Translations under genes and position numbers: made by a program
The notes under the pieces: generated by a model
What the model saw: the letters and a program-made list of their open reading frames with translations, nothing else
The model's database searches: none
Told to the model about the DNA's origin: nothing
In this document: in pieces, positions 1 through 7,525 of the stretch
How positions within the stretch are numbered: position 1 is the first letter of the stretch
Layout: the number at the start of each line of letters is the position of its first letter
Assembly: GCA_030626915.1 (NCBI GenBank)
Contig: DAOUTC010000025.1
Span: 1-11,260 of the forward strand
Direction: 5' to 3'
Source of the DNA: Dehalococcoidia bacterium
Lineage (GTDB): Bacteria; Chloroflexota; Dehalococcoidia; GIF9; AB-539-J10
Length of the DNA stretch: 11,260 nt

Positions 1-878
1 ATCTCGATCCAACAGTGGTTTTTGCTGGCTCTAGTGAGGAATATGGCCTGATATTCTCATCCCAACTACAATATAGCAGAGCATTAAAGAAATATGGATG
101 CATAGTTCCTTCACCAGCAAGAATGCCTGAATTGCCTATAAGTGAGGAAAATCCCCTCAGGCCTCAATCACCTTATGCTATTAGCAAAGTACAAGCTGAT
201 TACTTGATGCGCGGCTACCATAATATTTACGGCTTAAAGGCCATTGTTTCCAGAAGTTTCAATACTGAGGGTGCTGGACGCGGCAATATGTTTGTGACTT
301 CCACCATAACAAACCAAGTTATGAAATTAAAGCTTAAAGAAAGTAGTAAAATATTGATAGGGAATGTTAATGCCTTTAGGGACTGGAGCCATATAGATGA
401 TATTGTGAAAGGCTATTGCCTTCTTGCCGAAAAGGGCAATACCGGGGAGGTTTATAATCAAGGTTCGATGCGAACAAACTCTGTTCTGAGCTATATTTTA
501 TTAGCTTTGGAGAGCGTTGGGTGGAGGGTAGAAAAGATCGAAACTATAAACGAAACTAATAGAAAAACTGTGCTAGATCCGCTACAAAGAAACAATGACG
601 AAATGTTCGGCTTAAGCTTTGATAAAACTAATGTGGATCAACTATTGCTAACCGACGAATTAGAATTTGCCTTAGAGGACGAGGGAATTTGGGTCTATAC
701 AGACAAGGGGAAAATATCAATAGAGTTTGACTCACGCAAGTTTAGGCCGGCTGAAGTCCCGATACTACTCTCAGATACTCGAAAGATTCGGCAATTGGGT
801 TTTGAGGTTTCGCATAAATTGGGAGATATAATAAAGGATCAGTTAAATTTTTACTTAAAGCCAAGCGAAAGGTTTTAG
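1..878 (+). CDS. GDP-mannose 4,6-dehydratase-like NAD-dependent sugar-nucleotide dehydratase/epimerase (5' partial)
   Basis: The reading frame is open from base 3 into the window edge, so the gene starts upstream; the GTG at 15 is an internal valine codon. About 292 C-terminal residues are present and the N-terminal Rossmann half with its glycine-rich NAD(P) loop is missing. The extended short-chain dehydrogenase signature is visible: the AGSSEEYG segment carrying the catalytic Ser, and SPYAISK with the Tyr/Lys pair about 50 residues later. The EGAGRG and NAFRDWSHIDD segments and the FRPAEVPIL stretch near the C-terminus are typical of the GDP-mannose 4,6-dehydratase branch, which makes GDP-4-keto-6-deoxymannose for deoxysugars. 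There are extra residues between the Ser and Tyr motifs and before FRPAEVP compared with the classic enzyme, so the exact sugar substrate is uncertain. It converges on a glycosyltransferase gene, and the stop codons overlap at 875-878. Cytoplasmic enzyme of glycan precursor synthesis by inference. Confidence 0.85.
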   Translation, partial: LDPTVVFAGSSEEYGLIFSSQLQYSRALKKYGCIVPSPARMPELPISEENPLRPQSPYAISKVQADYLMRGYHNIYGLKAIVSRSFNTEGAGRGNMFVTSTITNQVMKLKLKESSKILIGNVNAFRDWSHIDDIVKGYCLLAEKGNTGEVYNQGSMRTNSVLSYILLALESVGWRVEKIETINETNRKTVLDPLQRNNDEMFGLSFDKTNVDQLLLTDELEFALEDEGIWVYTDKGKISIEFDSRKFRPAEVPILLSDTRKIRQLGFEVSHKLGDIIKDQLNFYLKPSERF

Positions 879-1969
879 CTAAAGCTTCCCTCTACCTCTT
901 TATAAACCTCGAGAGTTTTTTCTGCCGTTTGCTCCCAGGAGAATTTGGCAGCTTGCCCTACTCCTTTGGCAATAAGGCTTTCCCTAAGCTGCCGATTAGT
1001 AAGGATTTCCTCTAAGGTTCCTGCTAGTCCCTCAATATTGTGAGGGGAAACCTTGATTGCTGCCTCACCCACTATCTCTGGCAATGAAGAGCTATCAGAG
1101 GTTATCACCGGGCAGCCACAAGCCATCGCCTCAAGAGGAGGGAAACCAAAACCTTCATACAGGGAAGGAAGAACAAAGCACTCAGCATTAGAGTAATAGG
1201 CTCTCAAGTCCTCTTTAGAAATAACTTCGGTGAATATTACCTCTCCATCTAGGTTTAGAGAATTTATAACCTTCGTAGACTGCCTTCTAAAATCTGCCTC
1301 TGGCCCGCCAGCCTTGCCCACTTTGACCAGCTTTAGATTCTTAAAGCTTGGTTGCTCTTTGAGTCTTTTAAATGCCCTGAGCAGGGCCGGCAGATTCTTC
1401 CTGGGATGCTCTGAGCCAACGAAGAGAATGTAAGGATATTCAAAGTTACTAAGATGAGGTGACGGCTTGAAAACAGTGTGATTGATGCCAGCGTAGATAA
1501 CCTTTATTTGCTCACCTGGTATCTTAAGGTAATGCACTAGGTCGTTTTTTGTTGCCTGGGATACTGCTATTATTCTCGCTGCCTTTTTGATACCTTTGTA
1601 ATCAAGGCTTAGGTAAAATTTGTCCCTAAAATTAGGCCGGTGGATATATGTCCCGTACCCCTTAAGGTCAAAATACCTTATGAGGTCATGCACAGTTATG
1701 ATGTAGGGTATTTTAAGAAAGTTTCCGTATCGTCCCAGGTGTTGATTGGGCAAGTGGACTATGCCATTCAATTTGTTTAGCGCCTTCACAAAGCTCCAAT
1801 CCTCTCTGATGGCTTTTAATGCCTCTCGTGAGAGCCAGGAGATATTAAGGCGCCTAGCAATCCTCTGGTAGATATCCGTATAGACTTTAGGAACATCCAG
1901 TTTCTCAGCAAGTTTCTGAGAATAGATATCCATTGCTCCAGAACCTAATGTTACCACCAAGCTTACCAT
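875..1969 (-). CDS. Family 4 glycosyltransferase (GT4, GT-B fold)
   Basis: A 364-residue protein with the two-domain GT-B layout of nucleotide-sugar-dependent retaining transferases. The C-terminal domain begins near residue 180 with the FVGSEHPRKNL segment, which binds the donor phosphates. It also carries the GT4 E-x7-E motif within YEGFGFPPLEA (Glu272 and Glu280), followed by GCPVITSDSSSLPEIVG, which lines the donor site. The N-terminal acceptor domain contains PYIITVHDL (about 88-96). The ATG at 1969 is the first start after an in-frame stop, but no strong Shine-Dalgarno precedes it; the ATG at codon 13 is an alternative. No membrane segment or signal peptide is evident, so it probably works at the cytoplasmic face on a lipid or glycan acceptor. 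The neighbouring deoxysugar-type dehydratase (convergent) and inositol-phosphate synthase (same strand, 117 bp upstream) fit surface glycan or glycolipid synthesis. Donor and acceptor cannot be read from sequence. Confidence 0.88.
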   Translation of the reverse strand: MVSLVVTLGSGAMDIYSQKLAEKLDVPKVYTDIYQRIARRLNISWLSREALKAIREDWSFVKALNKLNGIVHLPNQHLGRYGNFLKIPYIITVHDLIRYFDLKGYGTYIHRPNFRDKFYLSLDYKGIKKAARIIAVSQATKNDLVHYLKIPGEQIKVIYAGINHTVFKPSPHLSNFEYPYILFVGSEHPRKNLPALLRAFKRLKEQPSFKNLKLVKVGKAGGPEADFRRQSTKVINSLNLDGEVIFTEVISKEDLRAYYSNAECFVLPSLYEGFGFPPLEAMACGCPVITSDSSSLPEIVGEAAIKVSPHNIEGLAGTLEEILTNRQLRESLIAKGVGQAAKFSWEQTAEKTLEVYKEVEGSFS

Positions 1970-2086
1970 TTTAGACCGCCCGGTTTTGCCAGCCCTTATT
2001 AGATTTCACCAAGCAAGACAATGCCATGCTCAGTTCTTTTTAAGCTACATAGCCTGAGGTTAGCAGTTTTGCCGTGGAAGCAGGAT

Positions 2087-3211
2087 TTATTCCTTAAGCT
2101 CAATTGGCTGTGGGGCAGGTAATGAAACTGGCTCCTCTTGCTCTTCTCCCGCGACAAATGCCTCAGTCCTTAAGCGAGCTTCATCATCAGAATATTGAAT
2201 TGGAGGGGATTTCATAAAGTAAGCTGAAGGCGCCACGATAGTTCCACTCAACCCACGGTCTAGAGCTAATTTACAGCACCTTATGGCATCAATAACCACC
2301 CCGGCTGAATTAGGGCTATCCCATACCTCCATTTTCAATTCCAGATTTAAGGGGACATCGCCGAAAGTGCGTCCCTCCATCTTTATATAGCAAAATTTGC
2401 GGTCTGCCAGCCAAGGGACATAATCACTGGGGCCCACGTAGATGTTGTCAGGGCCCATATCATAATCTAACTGAGAAGTAACGGCATTTGTCTTGGAAAT
2501 TTTCTTGGATTCTAGACGTTCCCGCTCCAACATATTATAAAAGTCAGTATTGCCACCAAAGTTCAGTTGATAAGTTCGCTCTAATTTAACGCCACGATCA
2601 CGGAAAAGCCTGGTTAATACACGATGAGTGATTGTAGCACCAACTTGAGACTTGATATCGTCACCAATAACAGGTAACCCCCTTTCGGCAAACCGGTTTT
2701 GCCAATAAGGCTCACGAGCAGTGAAAACTGGTATGCAATTGACAAAGCCACAGCCAGCAGTCAGAACTTGCTCCACATACCATTTAGTGGCCTCTTCGCT
2801 TCCCACTGGCAAATAATTGAGCACCACATCGGTTTTAGTCTCTTTAAGAATACCTGCTACATCGGCTGTTGAGCCTGGGGCCTTGGTAATAATTTTAGAG
2901 AGATATTTGCCCAGCCCATCATGAGTCATGCCGCGCTCCACTTTGACACCGGTTTTAGGTACATCACAGAACTTGAAAGTATTGTTAGGCGAAGTGTAAA
3001 TAGCTTTAGCTAAGTCCTTACCCACTTTGTTTTTGTCAATATCGAATGCAGCCACAAAGTTTATGTCGCTTATGTGATACCCACCCAAAGTGATATGCAT
3101 CAGCCCCGGGACAAACTCATCTACTGCAGCATTTTTATAATAGTAAACTCCCTGAACAAGTGAGGAGGCACAATTACCAACACCTATGATAGCTACATTT
3201 ATCGTTCCCAT
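2087..3211 (-). CDS. ino1: Inositol-3-phosphate synthase (myo-inositol-1-phosphate synthase)
   Basis: Converts D-glucose 6-phosphate to 1D-myo-inositol 3-phosphate using enzyme-bound NAD+, the first committed step to inositol. The 374-residue length matches the short actinobacterial/archaeal form rather than the roughly 530-residue eukaryotic one. The N-terminal NAD loop reads VAIIGVGNCASSLVQG (6-21), very close to the mycobacterial enzyme from memory. Further family hallmarks are YLPVGSEEA (133-141), GDDIKSQVGATITHR (183-197), the catalytic-region stretch NMLERERLESKKISKT (226-241) and WDSPNSAGVVIDA (297-309). The C-terminal 20 residues are acidic and proline-rich and look like a dispensable tail. 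The ATG at 3211 is preceded by AGGAGG about 11 nt upstream and a second purine run nearer. The product could feed phosphatidylinositol-type lipids, inositol glycolipids or a compatible solute; the adjacent glycosyltransferase makes a lipid or glycan use attractive but unproven. Confidence 0.95.
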   Translation of the reverse strand: MGTINVAIIGVGNCASSLVQGVYYYKNAAVDEFVPGLMHITLGGYHISDINFVAAFDIDKNKVGKDLAKAIYTSPNNTFKFCDVPKTGVKVERGMTHDGLGKYLSKIITKAPGSTADVAGILKETKTDVVLNYLPVGSEEATKWYVEQVLTAGCGFVNCIPVFTAREPYWQNRFAERGLPVIGDDIKSQVGATITHRVLTRLFRDRGVKLERTYQLNFGGNTDFYNMLERERLESKKISKTNAVTSQLDYDMGPDNIYVGPSDYVPWLADRKFCYIKMEGRTFGDVPLNLELKMEVWDSPNSAGVVIDAIRCCKLALDRGLSGTIVAPSAYFMKSPPIQYSDDEARLRTEAFVAGEEQEEPVSLPAPQPIELKE

Positions 3212-3262
3212 AACTTCCCTTTCCTCCTTTCTAATAAAATAAAGGCGTTATTTGCTAATAGC

Positions 3263-3290
3263 TATATAGCTTTAGTAACTCAAAAAGCAA
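3263..3290 (-). promoter_or_regulatory. Possible promoter for ino1
   Basis: On the minus strand TTGCTT (3290-3285) and TATATA (3268-3263) are separated by 16 nt, about 50 bp before the ino1 start. The -10 lies inside a 12-bp perfect palindrome, AGCTATATAGCT (3260-3271). The match to the sigma-70 consensus is modest. The rest of 3212-3382 is AT-rich and holds only a weak 6-bp stem (CCAAAG 3339-3344 with CTTTGG 3353-3358) without a clear T-run. Confidence 0.28.
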
Positions 3291-3382
3291 AAATAGAACC
3301 GCGCTATTTAGCTTATTCTAGCACTACGAAGAAACTGGCCAAAGGTTGTCTTCTTTGGTTCTCTCTGCCACTCTAGGTAAAT

Positions 3383-3523
3383 TTAAGCCTTACCGATTCT
3401 AAATACCTTGGTCCCACATACAGAACAGGTTCCATGAATTGCTGGCCTCCCATTCTTAAGAGTGATAGAAGTTGGATTTTTGATATCCCTCTTCATACGG
3501 CACTTAAAGCAATACGCTTGCAT
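3383..3523 (-). CDS. 46-residue DUF5679-like zinc-ribbon protein
   Basis: A complete small gene of 46 codons with a C-x2-C pair near the N-terminus (AYCFKCRMKR; Cys5 and Cys8) and a second pair near the C-terminus (GTCSVCGTKVFRIGKA; Cys33 and Cys36), with TLKNGRPA between them. This four-cysteine layout with the ending VCGTKxFRIGK is what I recognise as the DUF5679 family of stand-alone zinc ribbons. An AAAGGGGG ribosome binding site sits about 10 nt before the ATG at 3523. It lies between rbfA (99 bp upstream) and ino1, on their strand. Its role is unknown; a nucleic-acid-binding or protein-protein zinc ribbon is likely. Similar modules also occur fused to other proteins such as topoisomerases (from memory). 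Confidence 0.85.
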   Translation of the reverse strand: MQAYCFKCRMKRDIKNPTSITLKNGRPAIHGTCSVCGTKVFRIGKA

Positions 3524-3549
3524 AATAAATTACCCCCTTTCTGCTTAAC

Positions 3550-3584
3550 TAGCACATATCTACCTTAGCTTATTATATGTGCTA
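3550..3584. repeat. 10-bp perfect inverted repeat upstream of the zinc-ribbon gene
   Basis: The arms TAGCACATAT (3550-3559) and ATATGTGCTA (3575-3584) are perfect reverse complements around a 15-nt AT-rich spacer. It lies 27-61 bp before the DUF5679-like start. A TATAAT hexamer on the minus strand (3577-3572) overlaps the right arm, so a repressor operator over a promoter is plausible. There is no T-run after either arm, so an intrinsic terminator for rbfA is unlikely. Confidence 0.45.
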
Positions 3585-3622
3585 ATGTCAATACTCCGAG
3601 TCCTGTCCTACAAAAGCTTAGG

Positions 3623-3970
3623 CTATTTAGTATTACCAATTTGCTCGATTAACTTGAGCACCCTTGCTCCCCGCTCAATAGAATCATCATAATGGAAGCT
3701 AAGTTGCGGAGTGCACTTTAACCCTAAACGTGAAGCTAATTTCTTGCGTAGGAATCCGGAGGCAGTATTAAAACCTGTTAACATATCTGTTCTATTCGCT
3801 TCGTTCCCCAAGATGCTAACAAATACCTTAGCATACCTAAGGTCAGGTGAAACTGAAACTTCCGTTACTGAGATAAGATTATTCAGCCTTGGATCGTCAA
3901 CCTCACGCTCCAGTAACTGGCTGATTTCTTGCTTGATAACTTTGCTTAGTCGCTCAGTACGTCTAGACAT
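3623..3970 (-). CDS. rbfA: 30S ribosome-binding factor A
   Basis: RbfA is a small KH-type RNA-binding protein that binds immature 30S subunits near helix 1 of 16S rRNA and helps late small-subunit maturation, notably in the cold. The 115 residues cover the whole family. The start MSRRTERLSKVIKQEIS, the segment DDPRLNNLISVTEVSVSPDLRYAKVFVS (26-53), and the C-terminal PQLSFHYDDSIERGARV are all typical. The ATG at 3970 has an AGGAGG Shine-Dalgarno 6 nt upstream. It is the last gene of the nusA-ylxR-infB-rbfA set, 68 bp after infB. The zinc-ribbon gene follows after 99 bp and may have its own promoter. Confidence 0.96.
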   Translation of the reverse strand: MSRRTERLSKVIKQEISQLLEREVDDPRLNNLISVTEVSVSPDLRYAKVFVSILGNEANRTDMLTGFNTASGFLRKKLASRLGLKCTPQLSFHYDDSIERGARVLKLIEQIGNTK

Positions 3971-3987
3971 CTAAGCCTCCTATGAAT

Positions 3988-4030
3988 CTCAGGGATTCTT
4001 CATTCCATTTCGTTCCATTCAGAATGACAT
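3988..4030. repeat. Possible degraded interspersed repeat between infB and rbfA
   Basis: The 68-bp spacer contains GGATTCTTC (3993-4001) and, about 20 nt on, CATTCAGAATG (4016-4026) followed by ACA. I recall dispersed elements in many environmental bacterial genomes that read GGATTCTTCGCT, then GCTCAGAATGACA. This copy has that outer frame with a duplicated ATTCCATT/TTCCATTC centre. CATTC and GAATG also form a small palindrome. The identification is from memory and needs a genome-wide copy count. Confidence 0.35.
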
Positions 4031-4038
4031 TTGTTGCC

Positions 4039-5811
4039 CTAGCTTACCGTTTCCTTTCTATAAAGCTCGATAATGTCGCCGATATAGAAATCGGTAAACC
4101 CCTCTATACCTACACCACACTCAAGGCCAGCCACTACTTCAGTGACATCTTCTTTAAAACGTTTTAAACTGGAGATTCGAGATTCGCAGACCACCTCATT
4201 TTGCCGCAATACTTTGACTTTGGCATCCCGCCATATCTTGCCTTCCTTAACATAAGCTCCTGCTACCTTGCCTAGTTTGCTACTGGGGAATATAGCTCGT
4301 ACCGCAGCACGTCCTCCAAGCACTTCAGCATAGGTTGGCTCGAGCATCCCCTTTAATGCCCTCCCTACATCCTCCTCCAATTTGTAGATTACATCATACC
4401 TCCGAATACTTATCCCTTCCGTTTCGGCTAGCTGTTGTGCTCCTGGCGCCGGGTCGCTATTAAAACCTATAACAATGCCTTTAGAAGCTGAAGCCAGAAG
4501 TATATCACTCTCTGTGATGCTGCCACTAGCAGCGTGTATAACCTTAGCCCTCACCTTTTCTGTGCTCAATCGCTCTATAGAGTTCTTTATTGGTTCGATG
4601 CTACCCTGAACGTCTGCCTTCAAAATTATATTGAGTTCTTTTACTCGCCCGTCACTTATTTGGCTAGAAAGGGTACTCAAACTTAAAGGCGCATGGGCTC
4701 TCGCAGCTTCATGTTTATCCACAATGCCTCGTGCTTGGTGCTCATCAGCAACTACAGTAAAGAGTTCCCCTGACCTTGGCACGTCATTTAGGCCAAGAAT
4801 TTCAACCGGGGCCGATGGCTCAGCTTTCCTAATTCTCCTTCCTTTATCAGTGAATATAGCTTTGATTTTGCCCCAGGTATTGCCAACTACTACAACATTG
4901 CCCAGTTCGAGAGTGCCCTTCTGAACCAAGAAAGTAGCCGAGGGGCCTTTAGTTTTATCTAGCTTAGCTTCAATAATCACGCCTTCCGCGGCACAATTAG
5001 GGTCAGCTTTTAGCTCTAATATATCGGCAACAAGGAATAAGTTTTCCAGCAAATCTGAGACTCCCTGGCCCTTTTTAGCTGAGATGGGAACACAAACGAT
5101 ATCGCCACCCCATTCCTCAATAATTAACCCCAAATCGGCAAGCTGTTGCCTTACACGCTCGGGATCGGCATTAGGTTTATCAATTTTATTGATGGCCACT
5201 ACTATAGGTACTTCGGCAGCCTTAGCATGGTCTATAGCCTCCACGGTCTGAGGCATGACGCCATCGTCAGCAGCAACCACCAAGACAACGATATCTGTTG
5301 CCTGTGCCCCACGAGCTCTCATAGCAGTGAAAGCTTCATGTCCCGGCGTATCGAGAAAGGTAATTTTGCGCCTGTCTACTGTAGCTTGATAAGCACCAAT
5401 ATGTTGGGTAATAGCTCCTGCCTCACGAGCAGTTACATTAGTTTTCCTGATGGCATCAAGGAGAGTTGTCTTACCGTGGTCAACATGGCCCATTACAGTG
5501 ATCACCGGGGGACGGATTTGGAGTTTATCTCCTGTACTCTTAAGGGAAGGCAAGACTAGATGCTCTACCTTCTCTTGAGCTCTATAGCCAAAATCCGGTG
5601 TCAGCATAGCAGCGGTATCAAAATCAATGCTCTGGTTAACATTGGCCATAATGCCCTTCCGCATAAGCTGCTTAATAACTTTCACAGGCTCTACTTTTAG
5701 AGCATCGGCTAATTGTTTTACAGTCATGGAAGGTGAAAGCTCAATTTGGAGCAAAGCTGATTGATTTGTCTCTTTCTGATTATCCACCGGCTGCATTTTT
5801 TTATTACTCAA
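4039..5811 (-). CDS. infB: Translation initiation factor IF-2 (short form)
   Basis: IF-2 is the GTPase that places fMet-tRNA on the 30S subunit and promotes 50S joining. At 590 residues it lacks most of the long variable N-terminus of E. coli IF-2 and is close in size to the Thermus factor. An IF2-N helical module (about 27-75, with MTVKQLADALKVEPVKVIKQLM) leads into the G domain: G1 GHVDHGKT (108-115), G3 DTPGHE (154-159), G4 NKID (208-211) and G5 SAK (244-246). Domains II, III and the C-terminal tRNA-binding barrel follow, ending in GLECGVGIEGFTDFYIGDIIELY. The start is TTG at 5811, supported by GGGGAGGG 7 nt upstream. The next ATG, five codons on, is too far from that site. TTGA overlaps the ylxR stop, so the two are probably translationally coupled. 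Confidence 0.97.
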   Translation of the reverse strand: MSNKKMQPVDNQKETNQSALLQIELSPSMTVKQLADALKVEPVKVIKQLMRKGIMANVNQSIDFDTAAMLTPDFGYRAQEKVEHLVLPSLKSTGDKLQIRPPVITVMGHVDHGKTTLLDAIRKTNVTAREAGAITQHIGAYQATVDRRKITFLDTPGHEAFTAMRARGAQATDIVVLVVAADDGVMPQTVEAIDHAKAAEVPIVVAINKIDKPNADPERVRQQLADLGLIIEEWGGDIVCVPISAKKGQGVSDLLENLFLVADILELKADPNCAAEGVIIEAKLDKTKGPSATFLVQKGTLELGNVVVVGNTWGKIKAIFTDKGRRIRKAEPSAPVEILGLNDVPRSGELFTVVADEHQARGIVDKHEAARAHAPLSLSTLSSQISDGRVKELNIILKADVQGSIEPIKNSIERLSTEKVRAKVIHAASGSITESDILLASASKGIVIGFNSDPAPGAQQLAETEGISIRRYDVIYKLEEDVGRALKGMLEPTYAEVLGGRAAVRAIFPSSKLGKVAGAYVKEGKIWRDAKVKVLRQNEVVCESRISSLKRFKEDVTEVVAGLECGVGIEGFTDFYIGDIIELYRKETVS

Positions 5812-6098
5812 ACCTGGCCCTCCCCTGGCAAGTTATTGCTGTAGTCTATTAAAGCTTGGCGACTATTAGTGCTAAGCCTCGTTCGCAAAGCTCGTTCCAA
5901 GTGGTTTCGCTTTAGCCCTATCTCCCAGCAATCCTTTTTGGGACATAAATAAGCACTTCGGCCTGGTCTCCGGGCAGATATATCTACCTCGACAATCCCG
6001 TCACCGATGTGTACCAAACGAATCAAATCCCCTTTGTCCCTCCTTTGTCGACAAGCAACACAGGTACGTTGTGGTATATGTTTATTCTTCCGGCGCAT
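5808..6098 (-). CDS. ylxR: YlxR/RnpM family RNA-binding protein
   Basis: A 96-residue DUF448 protein with the family signature RTCVACRQRRDKGDLIRLV (11-29), the GRSAYLCP motif (46-53) and a basic C-terminal helix. The Bacillus subtilis member was renamed RnpM after it was shown to bind the RNase P RNA and modulate RNase P activity (family knowledge). The two N-terminal cysteines plus the cysteine of YLCP and a further Cys in DCWE could hold a metal. The start overlaps the last 17 bp of nusA in another frame and the stop overlaps the infB start by 4 bp, which is the tight arrangement expected in this conserved operon. Confidence 0.94.
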   Translation of the reverse strand: MRRKNKHIPQRTCVACRQRRDKGDLIRLVHIGDGIVEVDISARRPGRSAYLCPKKDCWEIGLKRNHLERALRTRLSTNSRQALIDYSNNLPGEGQV

Positions 6099-7464
6099 CG
6101 TCCTTAAAGTAGGACTTTCCCCTTTTAAGTCCTTTGGCTTTAGATTTGCCTTTCCCCGGTTTTGCCTCCTTTTTCCTACCCAGTATTTCTACTTTTGGCT
6201 TGCTGGGTAAAATATCTTCGGCAAAGCGAATTTGCGGTTTCTCCTCAGGCCCCACAGAAGGGGTTTCCGTAGCCACTCTAAATTCATCACTGGCTAAAAG
6301 TGTAGCTATATCCTCCACTTCGCCCTCACTAGCTGGCTCTAATGCTTGAGCTTGACTTGATACAGCAGAAAGCAATTCGCCACTTTCTAACCCCTCAGGG
6401 GCAGCTTGGGGTAAACCCGCTGTTTCCACTTCAGCGGCAGAGGTACTCTTAATGTCAATCCGCCAACCGGTGAGTTTTGCTGCTAACCTAGCATTTTGCC
6501 CCTCTTTGCCTATAGCCAGAGATAGTTGTTTATCAGGAACAATCACAGTAGCTGTGTTCTCTGCCTCATTTAGTTCGATGCTCACTACTTGAGCTGGGCT
6601 GAGGGCATTAGAAATAAATATCTTGGGGTCAGTGTGCCACTGAATTACATCTATTTTTTCACCATTTAGTTCGTTAATAATACTTTGTAGCCTAATGCCC
6701 CGAGGTCCAAGACAACAACCTATAGGTTCGACGCCTTCTTGCGGAGTTGACACTGCCACCTTGCTTCGGTGCCCAGCCTCTCGCGCTATAGCTTTTAACT
6801 CCACAACACCGCTATGAATTTCGGGGATTTCCAGTTCAAAAAGGCGACGCAGTAAATTTGGATGGGAACGAGAAACTATTATCTGAGGCCCTCTAACCCC
6901 TTGACTTATCTCCAAAAGGTAGAATCTAAGTTGCTGTCCTACGCGGTAATGCTCATTAGCCACCTGCTCAATGAGGGGAAGTATCGCCTCTGTCCTGCCT
7001 AAACCGATATAGATTTGTTTGGGCTGTATGGATTGAATTGTCCCGGCGACAATTTCACCCCCTTTACTAACGAATTGATCATAGATTACATGGCGCTCTG
7101 CTTCGCGCAACCGTTGCAAAACAACCTGTTTTGCTGTTTGAGCCGCAATGCGTCCAGCACTTTTCGGTGTGGATTCTATCTCTAATACCTCACCAACTTG
7201 AACACCATCCCGCAATTTTCGAGCATCATCTGAGGAGATCTCTCGACAAGGATTGGTAACTGACTCAACCACAACTTTTCTAATGTAAACTTTGATATCA
7301 GTAGCACCAGGATCAATTTTGACCGAGATATCCTGCTCACGGCTGAAAATGTCTTTTTTGTAAGCTGAGATAAGCGCTGCTTCTAAAGCTTCTAAAACTA
7401 CTTCTTTAGGCAAGTTCCTCTCAGCTGAAAGTTGAGTGATAGCAGCCATAAACTCTGTCTTCAT
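6082..7464 (-). CDS. nusA: Transcription termination/antitermination factor NusA
   Basis: NusA binds RNA polymerase and nascent RNA, stimulating pausing and intrinsic termination and supporting antitermination. The domains in order are an N-terminal polymerase-binding domain (1-130, beginning MKTEFMAAITQLSAERNLPKE), an S1 domain (about 135-200), KH1 with the GPRG loop (253-256) inside GVEPIGCCLGPRGIRLQSI, and KH2 with AIGKEGQNARLAAKLTG (317-333). Beyond about residue 345 a 115-residue tail, first acidic then lysine-rich (KPGKGKSKAKGLKRGK), replaces the acidic repeats of the E. coli protein. The ATG at 7464 gives the standard N-terminus; its Shine-Dalgarno (GAAGAGAA) is weak. It is the first gene of the operon. 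rimP, which commonly precedes nusA, is not here; the divergent dtd gene lies upstream instead. Confidence 0.97.
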   Translation of the reverse strand: MKTEFMAAITQLSAERNLPKEVVLEALEAALISAYKKDIFSREQDISVKIDPGATDIKVYIRKVVVESVTNPCREISSDDARKLRDGVQVGEVLEIESTPKSAGRIAAQTAKQVVLQRLREAERHVIYDQFVSKGGEIVAGTIQSIQPKQIYIGLGRTEAILPLIEQVANEHYRVGQQLRFYLLEISQGVRGPQIIVSRSHPNLLRRLFELEIPEIHSGVVELKAIAREAGHRSKVAVSTPQEGVEPIGCCLGPRGIRLQSIINELNGEKIDVIQWHTDPKIFISNALSPAQVVSIELNEAENTATVIVPDKQLSLAIGKEGQNARLAAKLTGWRIDIKSTSAAEVETAGLPQAAPEGLESGELLSAVSSQAQALEPASEGEVEDIATLLASDEFRVATETPSVGPEEKPQIRFAEDILPSKPKVEILGRKKEAKPGKGKSKAKGLKRGKSYFKDDAPEE

Positions 7465-7493
7465 TTCTCTTCAACCCAATAATTAAATTTAAC

Positions 7494-7515
7494 AAAAAAG
7501 TGGGTTTTTGCCCAC
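7494..7515 (-). terminator. Intrinsic-terminator-like hairpin in the nusA leader
   Basis: Read on the minus strand, GTGGG (7515-7511), loop CAAAAA and CCCAC (7504-7500) form a perfect 5-bp GC-rich stem followed at once by TTTTTT (7499-7494). The polarity is toward nusA, whose start is 29 nt further on. On the plus strand there is no T-run. It could be an attenuator of the nusA operon, or a stop for antisense transcripts coming from the dtd side. NusA-dependent attenuation of its own gene is known in Bacillus subtilis; the parallel here is inferred. Confidence 0.6.
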
Positions 7516-7525
7516 CTAATCGGAT

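Noticed and set aside
3290..3382. Possible tRNA or structured RNA in the ino1/zinc-ribbon gap
   Set aside because: No T-loop GTTCGA-type sequence or acceptor pairing; only a weak 6-bp stem.
3572..3591. TTGACA and TATAAT on the minus strand as a strong promoter for the zinc-ribbon gene
   Set aside because: The two hexamers are only 8 nt apart, so they cannot act as a -35/-10 pair together.
5146..5559. A 137-codon plus-strand open frame
   Set aside because: Lies opposite the infB GTPase domain, whose motifs are unmistakable.
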